The notes below the pieces were generated by a model. That model was not told the origin of the DNA. It did no database searches and saw only the letters and a program-made list of their open reading frames with translations. DNA of 64,000 nucleotides, from positions 202,907 through 266,906 of the forward strand of contig NMRB01000528.1 of assembly GCA_002633025.1 (NCBI GenBank), read 5' to 3'. Both the position numbers and the translations under genes were made by a program. This DNA is from Notospermus geniculatus. Its lineage: Eukaryota > Nemertea > Pilidiophora > Heteronemertea > Lineidae. Of the stretch, positions 44,915 through 55,846 are shown one piece after another (position 1 is the stretch's first letter; the number at the start of each line of letters is the position of its first letter).

Positions 44915-45610
44915 ATGTATACGCATATTGTGAACTATCTTGATACAATAATCATCCAGATACTTGGGTCTCACACTTGGTCTGGAAGACCTTCTTAAGG
45001 TAACACTAGGCCCAACTTCAGCAGCCATCGTATCAGCATCAGGTGTTGCAGTCTCAGGGCTCAACTCTGCAGCAACTTCAGGAGATAACTCCTGTTGTGC
45101 CTGCGGCCTATTCTCCTGATTGTCTACCTGACCCTCATCCGTTGATGATGTCTCCACAAATTTCTTTACCTGCCCAGTAGAGCGTAACTTTGTGCCCTTC
45201 GAGTTTTCCGAAGTTAGGCCACCAGCCTGTTTCTGTGTCACCTCATAGGGCTCAGGTTCATAAAAAGGTTCCAACTTGTTTTCTCTGAAGAACGGTTTCC
45301 TCAAAAGTACGTGTACCCTGTCACCCTCTTTGATTCCTGAAACTGCAGCACCTCGTTTGTTATCTGCATAGGTGTTAGATGCCAACTTTGACCTGGCATC
45401 CCTCTCCCGCAGCTTAACCTGCCAGTCAGCTTCAGTGGGCCTATCCTGACCATCGGACACTCGGAATCTAGGCAATTTGTCCCTTAATTCCCTTCCCATC
45501 AGTGCCTGTGCTGGTGAAATCCAAGTGGCTACGTGTGGGGTGTTTCTGTATTGAAACAGAAAATTTCCAACCTCTTTTCTCCAATCCCTCTTTTCCAGCT
45601 TGGCGATCCT
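44915..45610 (-). pseudogene. Ty3/gypsy-like integrase C-terminal fragment
   Basis: One open frame with the end of a Ty3/gypsy integrase: KRDWRKEVGNFLFQYRNTPH, SPAQALMGRELRDKLP, then GDRVHVLLRK...KLEPFYEPEPYEV (GPY/F-like) and a tail SSRPSVRPKYLDDY. The catalytic DDE core, reverse transcriptase and gag are missing. Its 5' side (45612-45645) joins a piece of the repeat found at 46060-46390 (CTATATGAGGGAGGGAGGG), so the element was broken there. Confidence 0.8.
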
Positions 45611-45739
45611 GCTATATGAGGGAGGGAGGGTGACTCTGGATCCAGGTTGATCAGTCAAAGCATTCTCAAGCTAACTGACGGAAACCAAATGTTAATGGAC
45701 ACTGACACCAACGACGACACCAACACCACGCCACGACAT

Positions 45740-46030
45740 CTATGTATGAATTGCCCGAACATTTTGTACAAGATGAATTTTCTGTGTAAATGCTTTGTCA
45801 CACTGGTGGCATATGTGTACCGGTACTTTTTCTCCCATATGGATCCTGATATGTATAAGTAGATTCTCCCGCTGCGTAAATTGTTTTGAACAGTGGTCAC
45901 AGGGGTACGGTTTCGCACCACTGTGAATGGAAACGTGCCTTTTCAAATTATTACCGGTACTTCTGCTGAACCCCTACCACACTGATCACATATAAACGCC
46001 TTATGACTGTCATTGTCTTTCTTTTGGACG
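45740..46030 (-). pseudogene. C2H2 zinc-finger fragment with a frameshift
   Basis: An intact finger CDHCSKQFTQRENLLIHIRIH with the linker HMGEK, a preceding finger CDQCGRG...STGNNLKRHVSIH broken by a one-base shift near 45962-45968, and a following finger CHQCDKAFTQKIH that lacks a correctly placed first His. The fragment is repeated in part at 49419-49495 upstream of the same downstream repeat, so it appears to travel with that repeat. Confidence 0.7.
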
Positions 46031-46392
46031 TAAGTTGTAAATCAGGTCATTCCCCAAAAGGTAGTTGGAGATTGGCACGGTGGAGCTGGCTGTTGAGAAA
46101 AAGTGGCAATACCTGGCTCCTGTGAATTTAATCAATAGTTCACTCTACAGCTATGCCTTATTACCCCACTTCAATTGGGGTTTGAATACAAGGTTCTTTA
46201 TCGTCTTTATTACCGCACGTGAGGTGCATTCCAAAGTTTGCTATATGAGGGAGGGAGGGTGACTGGATCCCTGCGTGGTAGCAACTCATTCTATACTATG
46301 CACGTGACGTCATCAGCCCACATGCTGCGATGTGACGCCATGTTGGATGGAACGTTCTGACATTCTGACGCAGGGCATCTGATGGCCTGCTC
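46030..46392 (+). repeat. Dispersed repeat X, copy 1
   Basis: A block starting TGTAAATCAGGTCATTCCCC and containing ATTGGCACGGTGGAGCTGG, TTCAATTGGGGTTTGAATAC, CTATATGAGGGAGGGAGGG and CACGTGACGTCATCAGCC. Close copies lie at 49494-49860 and 62047-62310, a partial one at 49305-49400, and inverted pieces at 62459-62551. It could be a solo LTR or a non-autonomous element; the boundaries are not certain. Confidence 0.6.
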
Positions 46393-46403
46393 CGCCCATT
46401 TTT

Positions 46404-47400
46404 AGCTCACCTGTGGTGAGCTTATACAATGGTTGTGCGTCCGTCGTCGTCCGTCGTCGTCGTCCGTTAGCATGGCACGTTTCGTAACCGCTGGGGCTAT
46501 TGATCTGAATCTTGGTACATATATACCCCTAGGTCATATGACCTATGACAACAAGTTTCGGTCCGATTCGATTCTTGGCTTGGCCACCAGGTGGCTAAAA
46601 CTGAAAACACAAAAAGTGCAATAACTCCTGAACTAATGACATGATCATCTCCAAATTTTTATCATAGGTGTATCTAATGAGGATACATAACATATATAAC
46701 GGGTTTTTGATTTGACCTACTTTTCAAGGTCACAGAGGTCAAAGTTCAAAATTTTTCCTTTTGGTGGCACGTTTCGTAACCGCGGGTGCTATTGACCTGA
46801 AACTTGGTACATATATACCCCTATGTCAGATGACCTAGTACACCAAGTTTCGGTCTGATTCGACTCTTAGCGTGGCCACCAGGTGGCAGAAACTCAAAAC
46901 ACAAAAAGTGCAATAACTCCTGAACTAATGAGTGGATCACCCCCAAATTTTTATCATAGGTGAATCTGCTGAGGGTACATTACATATATAAAGGAGTTTT
47001 GGTTTGACCTACTTTTCAAGGTCACAGAGGTCAAAGTTCAAAATTTTGCCTGTTGGTGGCACGTTTCGCAAGTGCTTGGGCTATTGACCTGAAACTTGGT
47101 ACGTATACACCCCCATGCCAGATGACCTATGACACCAAGATTCAGTCCGATTCGATTCTTGGCTTGGCCACCAGGTGGCCAAAACCAAAGCTCAAAGCCT
47201 AGTAACTCCTGAACTGTTAACTGGATTGTCTCCAATTGTTTGTCAGAGGTGTATCTAATGAGGATACATGACATTATGAAAAGAGTTTTTGATTTGACCT
47301 ACTTTTTACAGTCACAGAGTTCAAGTTCCAAATATAGCCATTTTAGTGGCATGTTTCATGGCTATATGGCCCTATTCTAACATGGTGTGATCATCTATGT
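46404..47400 (+). mobile_element. Tandem-core element (292-bp unit), hairpin and CGTCGT end
   Basis: Hairpin AGCTCACCTGTGGTGAGCT, CGTCGTCC microsatellite, then core units starting at 46474, 46766 and 47058 (GGCACGTTTCGTAACCGC), each with ACTTGGTACATATATACC, GGCCACCAGGTGGC and GACCTACTTTTCAAGGTCAC. Module order is as in pearl/HINE-like elements. There is no coding potential. Confidence 0.68.
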
Positions 47401-47709
47401 GTACTGTAGAGCAAATTTTTGTCCAGTTGGAATGCAATTAGTGGTTACCAGGCAGCCGTCTTGGAAAATCGACGTCATAAATTCTCAAGCTAGAATGTTT
47501 TGACCTTGAAATTTTGACCGTAAATCATGACCCTGGAACTCACGGCCTGAGCATTTCGATTTTACATTTGTCATTTGTTCTTCTGGTACGTTCACACAGG
47601 TGAGCACATGGTCCATGGACCATTTCATCCATCCAACACGTGGCGGCATACCCATTGATGACGTCATTTGATGACGTCAGTGCATAGCCTCTATAGAGGC
47701 CCCCTTTTT

Positions 47710-48780
47710 AGCTCACCTCTGTGAGGTGAGCTTCTCCCATGGTGTGTAGTCTGTCGTCCGTCGTCGTTAACAGGGGTGGCACGTTTCTTCACCACTTGGG
47801 TTACAAACTTGAAATTTGGTGTACAGGTACCCTATGGTGAAAACTATCTCTGGACCGAAACTTAGCGCTGCTGCTAGCTTGTACACTCTGGCCTGTAGGG
47901 GGCGCTTTGTGAAAACCTTCTTTCGGCCATATCTCCTGAACGCTGTTAGCTAGAACCACGAAACGTTTTTGGCGGGTTCCTCTGATGAGACTACATCACA
48001 TAAATCCCGGGTTTTTGATTTGACCTACTTTTCAAGGTCACAGAGGTCAAAGTTCAAAATTCACTGTTTGGTGGCACATTTCATGGCTATTTGACATAGA
48101 GTGTTGTGATTTGGGTTGACGATCTAGGCACCCTGCACAGGTGCACCAAATTTCAACTCGATCGGACTTCAAATATGGCCGCCAGGGAGCCATCTTGAAA
48201 AATGGACTTCGACCAACACCTCCTAAATAGTGGTATCTAGGATGCTTTAACCGTGCCTAAATATGTGTCTTGGTACCGTCTACTTATATGCCAAATTTCG
48301 GTTCGATTGTACTTGAACATCGCTGCCAGGCAGCCATCTTGAAAAACTGACTTTGGCCATATCTCATCAGTAATAAATGTTACGATGTTTCATGTTGTCT
48401 AAATATCTATGCAAGTATCCTGTACATTCCTGCTAAAATTTCAGTCCCAAGGAACGTCACGTGTGGCCATCTTGAAAAATAGAATTTTTGACATCTGTGA
48501 CCTAGACAGGAAAGCAGTTTGTTCGCAAATACCACTTGTATTCAGAAATTGTACTCCTTCTGGGTGCCATCACCTGAGTTTATGTCATTGACTGGTAATA
48601 CTGATCAGATCATAAAAATACTTCTTCCGACTTGGTGTGTTCAGCTTTATCTTATCTGTACTGATCCTTCAACATTCACCATGAGAGTCACAGTTTCACA
48701 CTTAACCACAGAGACTTATCACAGAGGTGAGCACAATGGCCCTGACCATTTCATATATTCAAGCTTCATCCTGCATTAAG
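47710..48780 (+). mobile_element. Related hairpin-ended element, longer core
   Basis: Hairpin AGCTCACCTCTGTGAGGTGAGCT, CGTCGTCCGTCG microsatellite and a divergent core (TTCTTCACCACTTGGGTTAC, GGGGGCGCTTTGTG, repeated GCCATCTTGAAAAA phrases). 47700-48430 is nearly identical to 49920-50660, so a segment has been duplicated. Confidence 0.65.
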
Positions 48781-48796
48781 CCCTTAGGCCAATAAC

Positions 48797-49145
48797 ATAA
48801 CATAACATAACATAACATAATCTTTATTTTCATCGGTATGAGTTTAAAGGTACAAACACGAGCAGCAACGCTCTTGAACTGATATCATACTAAGTATAAA
48901 ATTTAACTAAATTTAACTAAAAATGAAATATAAAGATAGTGGACTACAAAAAAATCATAAAAATCAGATTGGACTACAGAAATCATAAAAATCAAATTGC
49001 ACAATAGACTAAGCCTTTGTTTGAGCTTTACAAGCATTGTACATACAGTTGGCACCCGTTCCATGTTCTAATTAGGGATTTAAAATGTTTTACATTTTTG
49101 GCATCTCTAATACATTGAGGTAAACTGTTCCATATATTTAATGTT
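48797..49145 (-). mobile_element. 5'-truncated LINE 3' end
   Basis: The minus strand encodes LNIWNSLPQCIRDAKNVKHF then KSLIRTWNG and a stop, the usual C-terminal tail of CR1/L2/RTE-type ORF2 proteins. A 3' UTR follows and ends in the short repeat TTATGTTATGTTATG (48797-48822). Only the last 350 bp of the element remains. Confidence 0.78.
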
Positions 49146-49417
49146 ATCGGTGGTCTATCGCTATTTTCCTATCGCACATTCTGTGCGGTCATTTACCAAT
49201 ACTGATGGCGATAAGGCACTGATAGGCTATCTGTACCGCTATCTGGGTTTCGATGCGGTCGGCCCTGGTCATTTGCCAAAAGGTATAGTAGTTAGTCCCT
49301 GGGTTGGAGAGTGGCACGGTGGAGCTGGCTGTTGATAAAAAGTGGCAATACCTGGCTCCTATGAATTTAATCAATAGTTTACTCTAGAGCTATGCCTTAT
49401 TCATGTTATTACCCCAA

Positions 49418-49862
49418 TTCTTCTGCTGAACCCCTACCACACTGATCACATATAAACGCCTTATGACTGTCATTGTCTTTCTTTTGGAGGTACGTTGTAA
49501 ATCAGGTCATTCCCCAAAAGGTAGTTGGAGATTGGCACGGTGGAGCTGGCTGTTGAGAAAAAGTGGCAATACCTGGCTCCTGTGAATTTCATCAATAGTT
49601 CACTCTACAGCTATGCCTTATTACCCCACTTCAATTGGGGTTTGAATACAAGGTTCTTTATCGTCTTCATTACCGCACGTGAGGTGCATTCCAAAGTTCG
49701 CTATATGAGGGAGGGAGGGTGACTCTGGATCCCTGCGTGGTAGCAACTCATTCTATACTATGCACGTGATGTCATCAGCCCACATGCTGCGATGTGACGC
49801 CATGTTGGATGGAACGTTCTGACATTCTGACGCAGCGCATCTGATGGCCTGCTCCGTCCATT
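49418..49862 (+). repeat. Second copy of zinc-finger fragment plus repeat X
   Basis: TTCTGCTGAACCCCTACCAC through repeat X matches 45961-46392 almost base for base. It shows that the zinc-finger scrap and repeat X moved as one unit, or were duplicated together with the neighbouring hairpin element. Confidence 0.7.
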
Positions 49863-49945
49863 TTCCATCCAACACGTGGCGGCATACCCATTGATGACGT
49901 CATTTGATGACGTCAGTGCATAGCCTCTATAGAGGCCCCCTTTTT

Positions 49946-50660
49946 AGCTCACCTCACAAGGTGAGCTTCTCCCATGGTGTGTCGTCCGTCGTCGTCTGTC
50001 GTCCGTCGTCGTTAACAGGGGTGGCACCGCTTGGGTTACAAACTTGAAATTTGGCGTACAGGTACCCTATGGTAAAACTATCTCTGGATCGAAACTTAGC
50101 GCTGCTGCTTGTACACTCTGGCCTGTAGGGGGCGCTTTGTGAAAACATTCTTTCGGCCATATCTCCTGAACGCTGTTAGCTAGAACCACGAAACGTTTAT
50201 GGCGGGTTCCTCTGATGAGACTACATCACATAAATCCCGGGTTTTTGATTTGATTTGATTTGACCTACTTTTCAAGGTCACAGAGGTCAAAGTTCAAAAT
50301 TCACTGTTTGGTGGCACATCTCATGGCTATTTGACATAGAGTGTTGTGATTTGGTGTGACGATCTAGGCACCCTGAACAGGTGCACCAAATTTCAACTCG
50401 ATCGGACTTCAAATATGGCCGCCAGGGAGCCATCTTGAAAAATGGACTTCGACCAACACCTCCTAAATAGTGGCATCTAGGATGCTTTAACCGTGCCTAA
50501 ATATGTGTCTTGGTACCGTCTACTTATATGCCAAATTTCGGTTCGATTGTACTTGAACATCGCTGCCAGGCAGCCATCTTGAAAAACTGACGTTGGTCAT
50601 ATCTCATCAGTAATGTTACGATGTTTCATGTTGTCTAAATATCTATGCAAGTATCCTGAT
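49946..50660 (+). mobile_element. Hairpin-ended element, second copy of 47710 block
   Basis: Hairpin AGCTCACCTCACAAGGTGAGCT followed by the same core as 47710-48430, with small changes such as a duplicated GATTT near 50247. It ends at about 50660, where unrelated sequence (the candidate exon at 50692) begins. Confidence 0.65.
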
Positions 50661-50691
50661 GAAGATAGCTCAGTCTACATAAGGAGCTCAC

Positions 50692-50762
50692 CTCTTTATC
50701 TTGGATAAGTGGGCTGTGAATCAGGCAAACACCAGGATACTCCCTTTGAGACTCTTCACAGA
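50692..50762 (-). CDS. Candidate exon of an unrecognised gene
   Basis: A 71-nt open stretch encoding CEESQREYPGVCLIHSPLIQ then DKE, between acceptor TTCTAG and donor GAG|GTGAGC, phase 1 to 0. I do not recognise the protein. It may belong with the phased exons at 54012-55171, but the phase does not join directly, so at least one exon would lie between. Confidence 0.3.
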
Positions 50763-51444
50763 CTAGAATAAAAGGAAAGAAATAAAAGATATTTGTACTG
50801 AACTTTTTCATCAAATAAAGCACTGTTGAAATGAAAAACACACTGCAACTGGTGCATCACACACACAAGAACAGTACTTGAATTGGTTGATCAATAGACG
50901 ATTCTCAAATTCGCAGATCTGCGGACTTCCGCCGCCGATTTCTGAGCCAGAACATCGATCTGACACTGGCTGATGTGAAGTCAGCATGACAAATTGTACA
51001 AATTATGCCTAAAGGCATGGAGGAGACCACAACTCAACCAAACCTACAGGTCTGTTTCTGATGTCGTCCCTTGATTGACTGACTGCAATGTCCAAAACAC
51101 TACGAAAGTAATATAGAGATAGGTAAGAGTGTGACATTCAACATTGCTCAGCCGGAGGTTTCAGTTCAGCGATCATGACGTGGTCTCAAGTCAAGATGTC
51201 ATGGAATGAGTATACGGGACGTCGTGACGCTGTAGTTACCATCAGGTGCTGCGCTCTTTTGGACTGATATCGTCTATTGCAAAAATATAGAAAACCCAGA
51301 CTCTATTGCAGACTTAGCATGACAAATTGTACAAATTATGCCTACAAGGCATGACCACCTAAAACTCAACCAAACCTACCTGTTTCTGATGTGGTCACCG
51401 ATGATCTCTTTATCAGCTCAATTGGCTCAGAGAGTAACAGCTAA

Positions 51445-51553
51445 GGGCCGTTTACACATGCAACTTTTCATATGCAACTTGTTGCATAAACCTGAGGAGA
51501 GCAAAAATTTTGTCAAAGTTGCATGTGTAAACGGGTATCATACTGTATGCAAC
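51445..51553. mobile_element. Foldback fragment with GCAAC/GTTGC words
   Basis: Starts after TAA with GGGCCGTTTACACATGCAAC. GTTGCATGTGTAAACGG lies at about 51518. Words TTGCA and TGCAA recur, and continue at 52449-52500 beyond the LTR element that splits it. Confidence 0.6.
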
Positions 51554-52448
51554 TGTGCGCAGCAGGCACAAAGGAGTCTGTAGGTTCGATGATATGGGGG
51601 AGAATGATGTTAACAAGAGGGTTTCTGTTGCTAGACTAATTTATTATAAAAAACGAGGTATATATAGCATATGGCAAGATAGTAAAAATACATGAATGAG
51701 TTACAGAGTGATAATGATTGGTTGTTCCAAATATGGTACAAGGAAGTGGGAGCTTATCCTAAACCACATGGTAATGCAGCAGCGTTCATGACATCCTCCC
51801 GCCACGAAAAGATTGAAATTATTCAATTTGAATACATCAAGTTTTACATATCAGATTAAAATAAGCATACGATTGCGAATGTAAGTCAATTTCTAGTGAA
51901 TCTTGACACTTCTCTGATAGCGTAATCGTCGGCTTCCACGAAAGTGGTTTCGCATTCCTCAGCTTTCACAAGTCCTAGTATCTTTTCGTCCATTTCCTTT
52001 AACGTTTTCTGCCGGTTGGTGATGTTGCCGACGGTGGCTTGCAGTAGGTCCATCTCAGCTACCGTTAATGTTCCATCTTTCATGATGATTCCTTCTGCTT
52101 TGTTGAGTTGTCGGGACATTTGGCCCCGATGGGCCCCTCTTGGTACCTTCAGCTTGTTGAGTTCGTCTCCCATGATGCTAATCCTTGATCACGGCACCAG
52201 CAATGTGCGCAGCAGGCACAAAGGAATCTGTAGGTTCGATGATATGGGAGAGAATGATGTTAACAAGAGGGTTTCTGTTGCTAGACTAATTTATTATAAC
52301 AAACAAGAGGTATATAGCATATGGCAAGATAGTAAAAATACATGAATGAGTTACAGAGTGATAATGATTGGTTGTTCCAAATATGGTACAAGGAAGTGGG
52401 AGGAGCTAATATCCTAAACCACGTGGTAATGCAGCAGCGTTCATGACA
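51554..52448 (-). mobile_element. Short BEL/Pao-like LTR retrotransposon, 895 bp, non-autonomous
   Basis: Two direct LTRs (51554-51793 and 52204-52448), each starting TG and ending CA, enclose about 410 bp. The element is flanked by the 5-bp duplication GCAAC (51549-51553, 52449-52453). On the minus strand the 5' LTR is followed by TGGTGCCGTGATCAAGG, a tRNA-primer-site-like sequence, and the 3' LTR is preceded by the purine tract GGCGGGAGGA. The inside holds only the start of a gag-like ORF, so it must have been mobilised in trans. Confidence 0.82.
51886..52173 (-). CDS. Gag N-terminal fragment of BEL/Pao-like element
   Basis: 95 codons starting MGDELNKLKVPRGAHRGQMS, then a coiled-coil-like segment (LLQATVGNITNRQKTLKEMD, EKILGLVKAEE). 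The style matches the N-terminal gag region of BEL/Pao elements (DUF1759-like). It is cut off after about 95 residues near the 3' LTR. Nearly the same protein is encoded at 55427-55738. Confidence 0.65.
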   Translation of the reverse strand: MGDELNKLKVPRGAHRGQMSRQLNKAEGIIMKDGTLTVAEMDLLQATVGNITNRQKTLKEMDEKILGLVKAEECETTFVEADDYAIREVSRFTRN

Positions 52449-52696
52449 GCAACTTGTTGCAACTAGCTACTGCAACTTGAGTTTGATGTAGCGAAATCAT
52501 GTGTGACTAGGTGACGTCACTGCAAAATTGTCAGGATCCTGACATCACGTGATCAGTATCGATGCGGCGCCTGCCTGACCTCTGTATCGCACCATCAGTC
52601 AGCGCCATCATACAGCAGGTCAGGGAACCAGACTACGCTCCGATGTCCTTCTCTTGTTGTTTTCAGTAGTTATGTAATAGAAATGACTTCTTTTAC

Positions 52697-53313
52697 AGAG
52701 ATGCCAACCATTACGTTTTTGCCGTAATTTCTACGTTTTTTTGCCGATTTTCCAGCTATTCCGGCCGTAATCCGAAAAATTACGGCAAAACAATTTTTTT
52801 AATCCCAAAAAATTTTTACTTGACTTTAAACGTGTGGCTTGACGATGTGTGGAGATTGTTCATGCGGCGCATGAGAGACGTCCACCAGCCTTTTGAGAAA
52901 CTAAACTGCGCAGATCGCTGGATTTTGTGCACTGTGCATCGTCTGGTTCATGAATGTGGAATGGCGGCGCCCATAAAAGCGCATGTGAAGCGCAATTTTG
53001 CTGGGAAATGTGGGAATATCTGCAGATTTTCTGATCGATTTCGGGCATTGTTACATAGTCATCATGACTGCTGGACCGGCTGTCAAAAGTTTGAAGGCTG
53101 TGCAGAGGTATCGGCGGGAATACTCGGAAAAATACCCCGTTTTGGAGCAATGAAAGAAGGATGATTTTCATGTCTTTTGCACCGTGACCGTGTGCATTGT
53201 GTAACGTTCACTACATCCACTGATTACTTGAAGCCTTCCTCAAATTACTTGAAATTGGGCTTTTTGGGGTGAAAAATTACTGAAAGAGTCAATTTGAGGT
53301 TGGCATCTCTGCA
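52697..53313. mobile_element. TIR element, CAGAGATGCCAACC ends, about 615 bp
   Basis: CAGAGATGCCAACC at the left is inverted as GGTTGGCATCTCTG at the right. The region near the left end is rich in ATTACGGCAAAA/TTTTTGCCGTAAT hairpins. A 114-codon ORF inside (52820-53164, +) has no transposase features I recognise. The CAGRGATG-type ends would suit hAT, but I cannot see an 8-bp duplication. Confidence 0.55.
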
Positions 53314-53400
53314 TGGTCAAAATATATGAAAACGCCATTTCATATTATGCACCGGTAACCAGTTAAAAACTACAAAAACATATTTTGCCACAAGGCACCA

Positions 53401-53548
53401 GGGCCCGATTGCACAAAGGCATACTAGGCGTATCATTCTATCGCCTAGTTGGCTTCTAACTTTGTATGCGTTTGTATTAGAAGCCAACTAGGAGATACGG
53501 TAGAATGATACTACGCCTAGTACCGTATGATTTTGTGCAACCGGGCTC
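53401..53548. mobile_element. Foldback, GGGCCCGATTGCACAAA type
   Basis: GGGCCCGATTGCACAAAGGC pairs with TTTTGTGCAACCGGGCTC. The arms contain ACTAGGCGTATCATTCTA and AGAAGCCAACTAGG with their complements. It has the same terminal 17 bp as 1254-1416 but entirely different arms. Confidence 0.78.
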
Positions 53549-54011
53549 AGGTTTCTATCTGTTGGTAATACATTTATGGGGCATAAATCCAATCGCGCAA
53601 AAGTTAGCTGTACATCGGGTCCCATTCTCCTGTACAAACTCCTCGCCCAATGATAAAGTCAGTATCAGCGGCTTCTTAACTTCAGAAGTCTGTGTTGTGT
53701 ACAACTTAAGTCACCACAACCGCCAGATCCATAAAATAGAGACCGAAACGATTCAAATGAGACCAATTTTAGTTGGTTATACCTCCAGGAGGGGTATGTT
53801 GAAAATTTTGGGGTCCTGCCACTAGCCTATTTAGTGCTCAGTCCCTCAGGCACACCCAAATACCTAATAAATGTCTAGAAATGTGCCCTGTGATTCAGAT
53901 CTGGATGTGGTGTTTGTTGGGCCAAGCAAGTCCGGCTTTTTGAGTATTTTCTTACGATCTTACTGAATAAAATGACTTTAAGCAGTCCACAGTCAGTGTA
54001 TTAAAACTTAC

Positions 54012-55171
54012 AGTGTCATCGACTTTTCTCTCAAATCTACGAGTCTGGGTAGCAGTGGTTCCAGCTGGTGTCGCTGAAACAGAATGAATCAAATCAGTGA
54101 TGTCAATTTTTCAACATTCTCTACACCCGAACTGCAACCCAGTAATACGATATCAAGTATATTTCTCTGCATCCAAATAATGAGATTCCTCTAATCTAAA
54201 ATCTATAGAGTAAGGGCATCTCTGCTACTCCACAGTGTACATATTCCTCCACTTATGTAGAGTAGTCTTCTCATCTCAGAGGACACTTCCTAAGCCACTG
54301 CTCCACCATTTCAACATTATATATCGAGGCCTATGGCCACTTCACCTTTGAACTACCCTCTGAGCAAGAGTAACCGAACTGACCATAGCTTCGACTAATT
54401 TCGACTTTTGTCATTCAGTGTATGGAGGCCTAAAATATACCAGTAACCCATACCTGGTGCCCTCATGATCATCTTTTTCACACCAGGTGTACGTTGTCTT
54501 TGCTGAAGTCCTCTGCAGGAGGACATTGTCGTCTTGATGTACCGGTAGGCCTTTTCTTCTTTGACTGGGAGGCTGGTGTGGTCTTCTACAGAATCGACAC
54601 AAAATATGAAAATGTGTCCCCCACATCACATGTGATGTAAATTGTGCACAAGATATGTATCCAAAAAACATCCAATGTCTGATTTATCTCCTTCATACAA
54701 TGGACAGCACAAAAGCCGTGTATTCCAATAAAAAGGCAGAGCCTCTCCAATGTGCATTGAACTGTGAACTAAGACATTTGTGCCTTAAGTTGCTGATGGA
54801 CTTCTCAGCATGTACTAAAAGCCCCCCCCCCCAGAAAATTGTCTTTTTGTTGCCAGTTCATGTGTTTTTCATTCATGTTAAAAATAAAAAATAAAAAAAA
54901 TATTGACCCTCCCTCACCTACTTTTTGAGAATCAACGGATGATAAACAACTAATTAATTTTATGGGGCCTAACCCATACCTGGTGCCCTCATGATCTTTG
55001 TCACTCCAGGTGGTACGTTGTCTCGTCTTGACGTACCAGTTGGCCTACGCCTTTTTTCCAATGTCTGATTTATCTCCTTCATACAATGGACAGCACAAAA
55101 GCCGTTAGTATTCCAATAAGAAGGCAGAGCCTCTCCAATGTGCATCCAACCTCGATTTAAAAACATATCTC
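54012..55171 (-). CDS. Candidate exons of an unrecognised gene, with an internal exon duplication
   Basis: Three stretches with GT-AG borders and compatible phases: 55171-54980, 54585-54454 and 54073-54012. The first ends RRRPTGTSRRDNVPPGVTKI then MRAP; the second ends RTPGVKKMIMRAP before an identical ATGAGGGCACCAG|GTATGGG donor; the third encodes ATPAGTTATQTRRFERKVDD. The first two share long stretches of DNA (also 54.66-54.77 versus 55.05-55.15 kb), so they are tandem duplicates, the second with indels that change part of the reading frame. I do not recognise the protein. It is basic and Thr/Pro-rich, probably disordered. Confidence 0.35.
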
Positions 55172-55179
55172 CTGAAATT

Positions 55180-55846
55180 CAAATATAGTTTATTGAAGCT
55201 TTAAGAAAAGTACATTTCTCATAGGCATTAGATTACAATAAACGTTGTGCAAGGTGCTAGCATAGACAGACAGAACAGATAAATATACAAGTAGACTGAA
55301 CAAGAGGATAATGGTGCAGGATACAATTATTGTACAAATGGTTTGTAAAAATAAAGGCTATAATAATATTAAGGACTTGGAAAATGATTATTACAATAAA
55401 TTGCACAGAGAGGCACATTGGCATTCTTACACACCCCGAATGGATTCAAAGGATTGCCTAATGAATCTTGACACTTCTCTGATAGCGTAATCGTCAGCTT
55501 CCACGAAAGTGGTTTCGTATTCCTCAGCTTTCACAAGTCCTAGTATCTTTTCGTCCATTTCCTTTAACGTTTTCTGCCGGTTGGTGATGTTGCCGACGGT
55601 GGCTTGCAGTAGGTCCATCTCAGCTACCGTTAATGTTCCATCTTTCATGATGATTCCTTCTGCTTTGTTGAGTTGTCGGGTCATTTGGCCCCGATGTGCC
55701 CCTCTTGATACCTTCAGCTTGTTGAGTTCGTCTCCCATGATGCTAATCCTTGATCACGGCACCAGCAATGTGCGCAGCAGGCACAAAGGAGTCTGTAGGT
55801 TCGATGATATGGGAGAGAATTATGTTAACAAGAGGGTTTCTGTAGA
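55180..55846 (-). mobile_element. Truncated second copy of the BEL/Pao-like element
   Basis: Holds the same gag-like ORF (55427-55738, MGDELNKLKVSRGAHRGQMT), the primer-site-like sequence and about 75 bp of LTR (55770-55846, TGTGCGCAGCAGGCACAAAG). The LTR stops abruptly at 55846, where R4-like sequence begins. The left part (55180-55420) is internal sequence absent from the 895-bp copy. Confidence 0.7.

Noticed and set aside
52820-53164. 114-codon ORF (+) inside the CAGAGATG TIR element
   Set aside because: No transposase motifs, and the opposite strand has an equally long ORF; likely chance in non-coding DNA.
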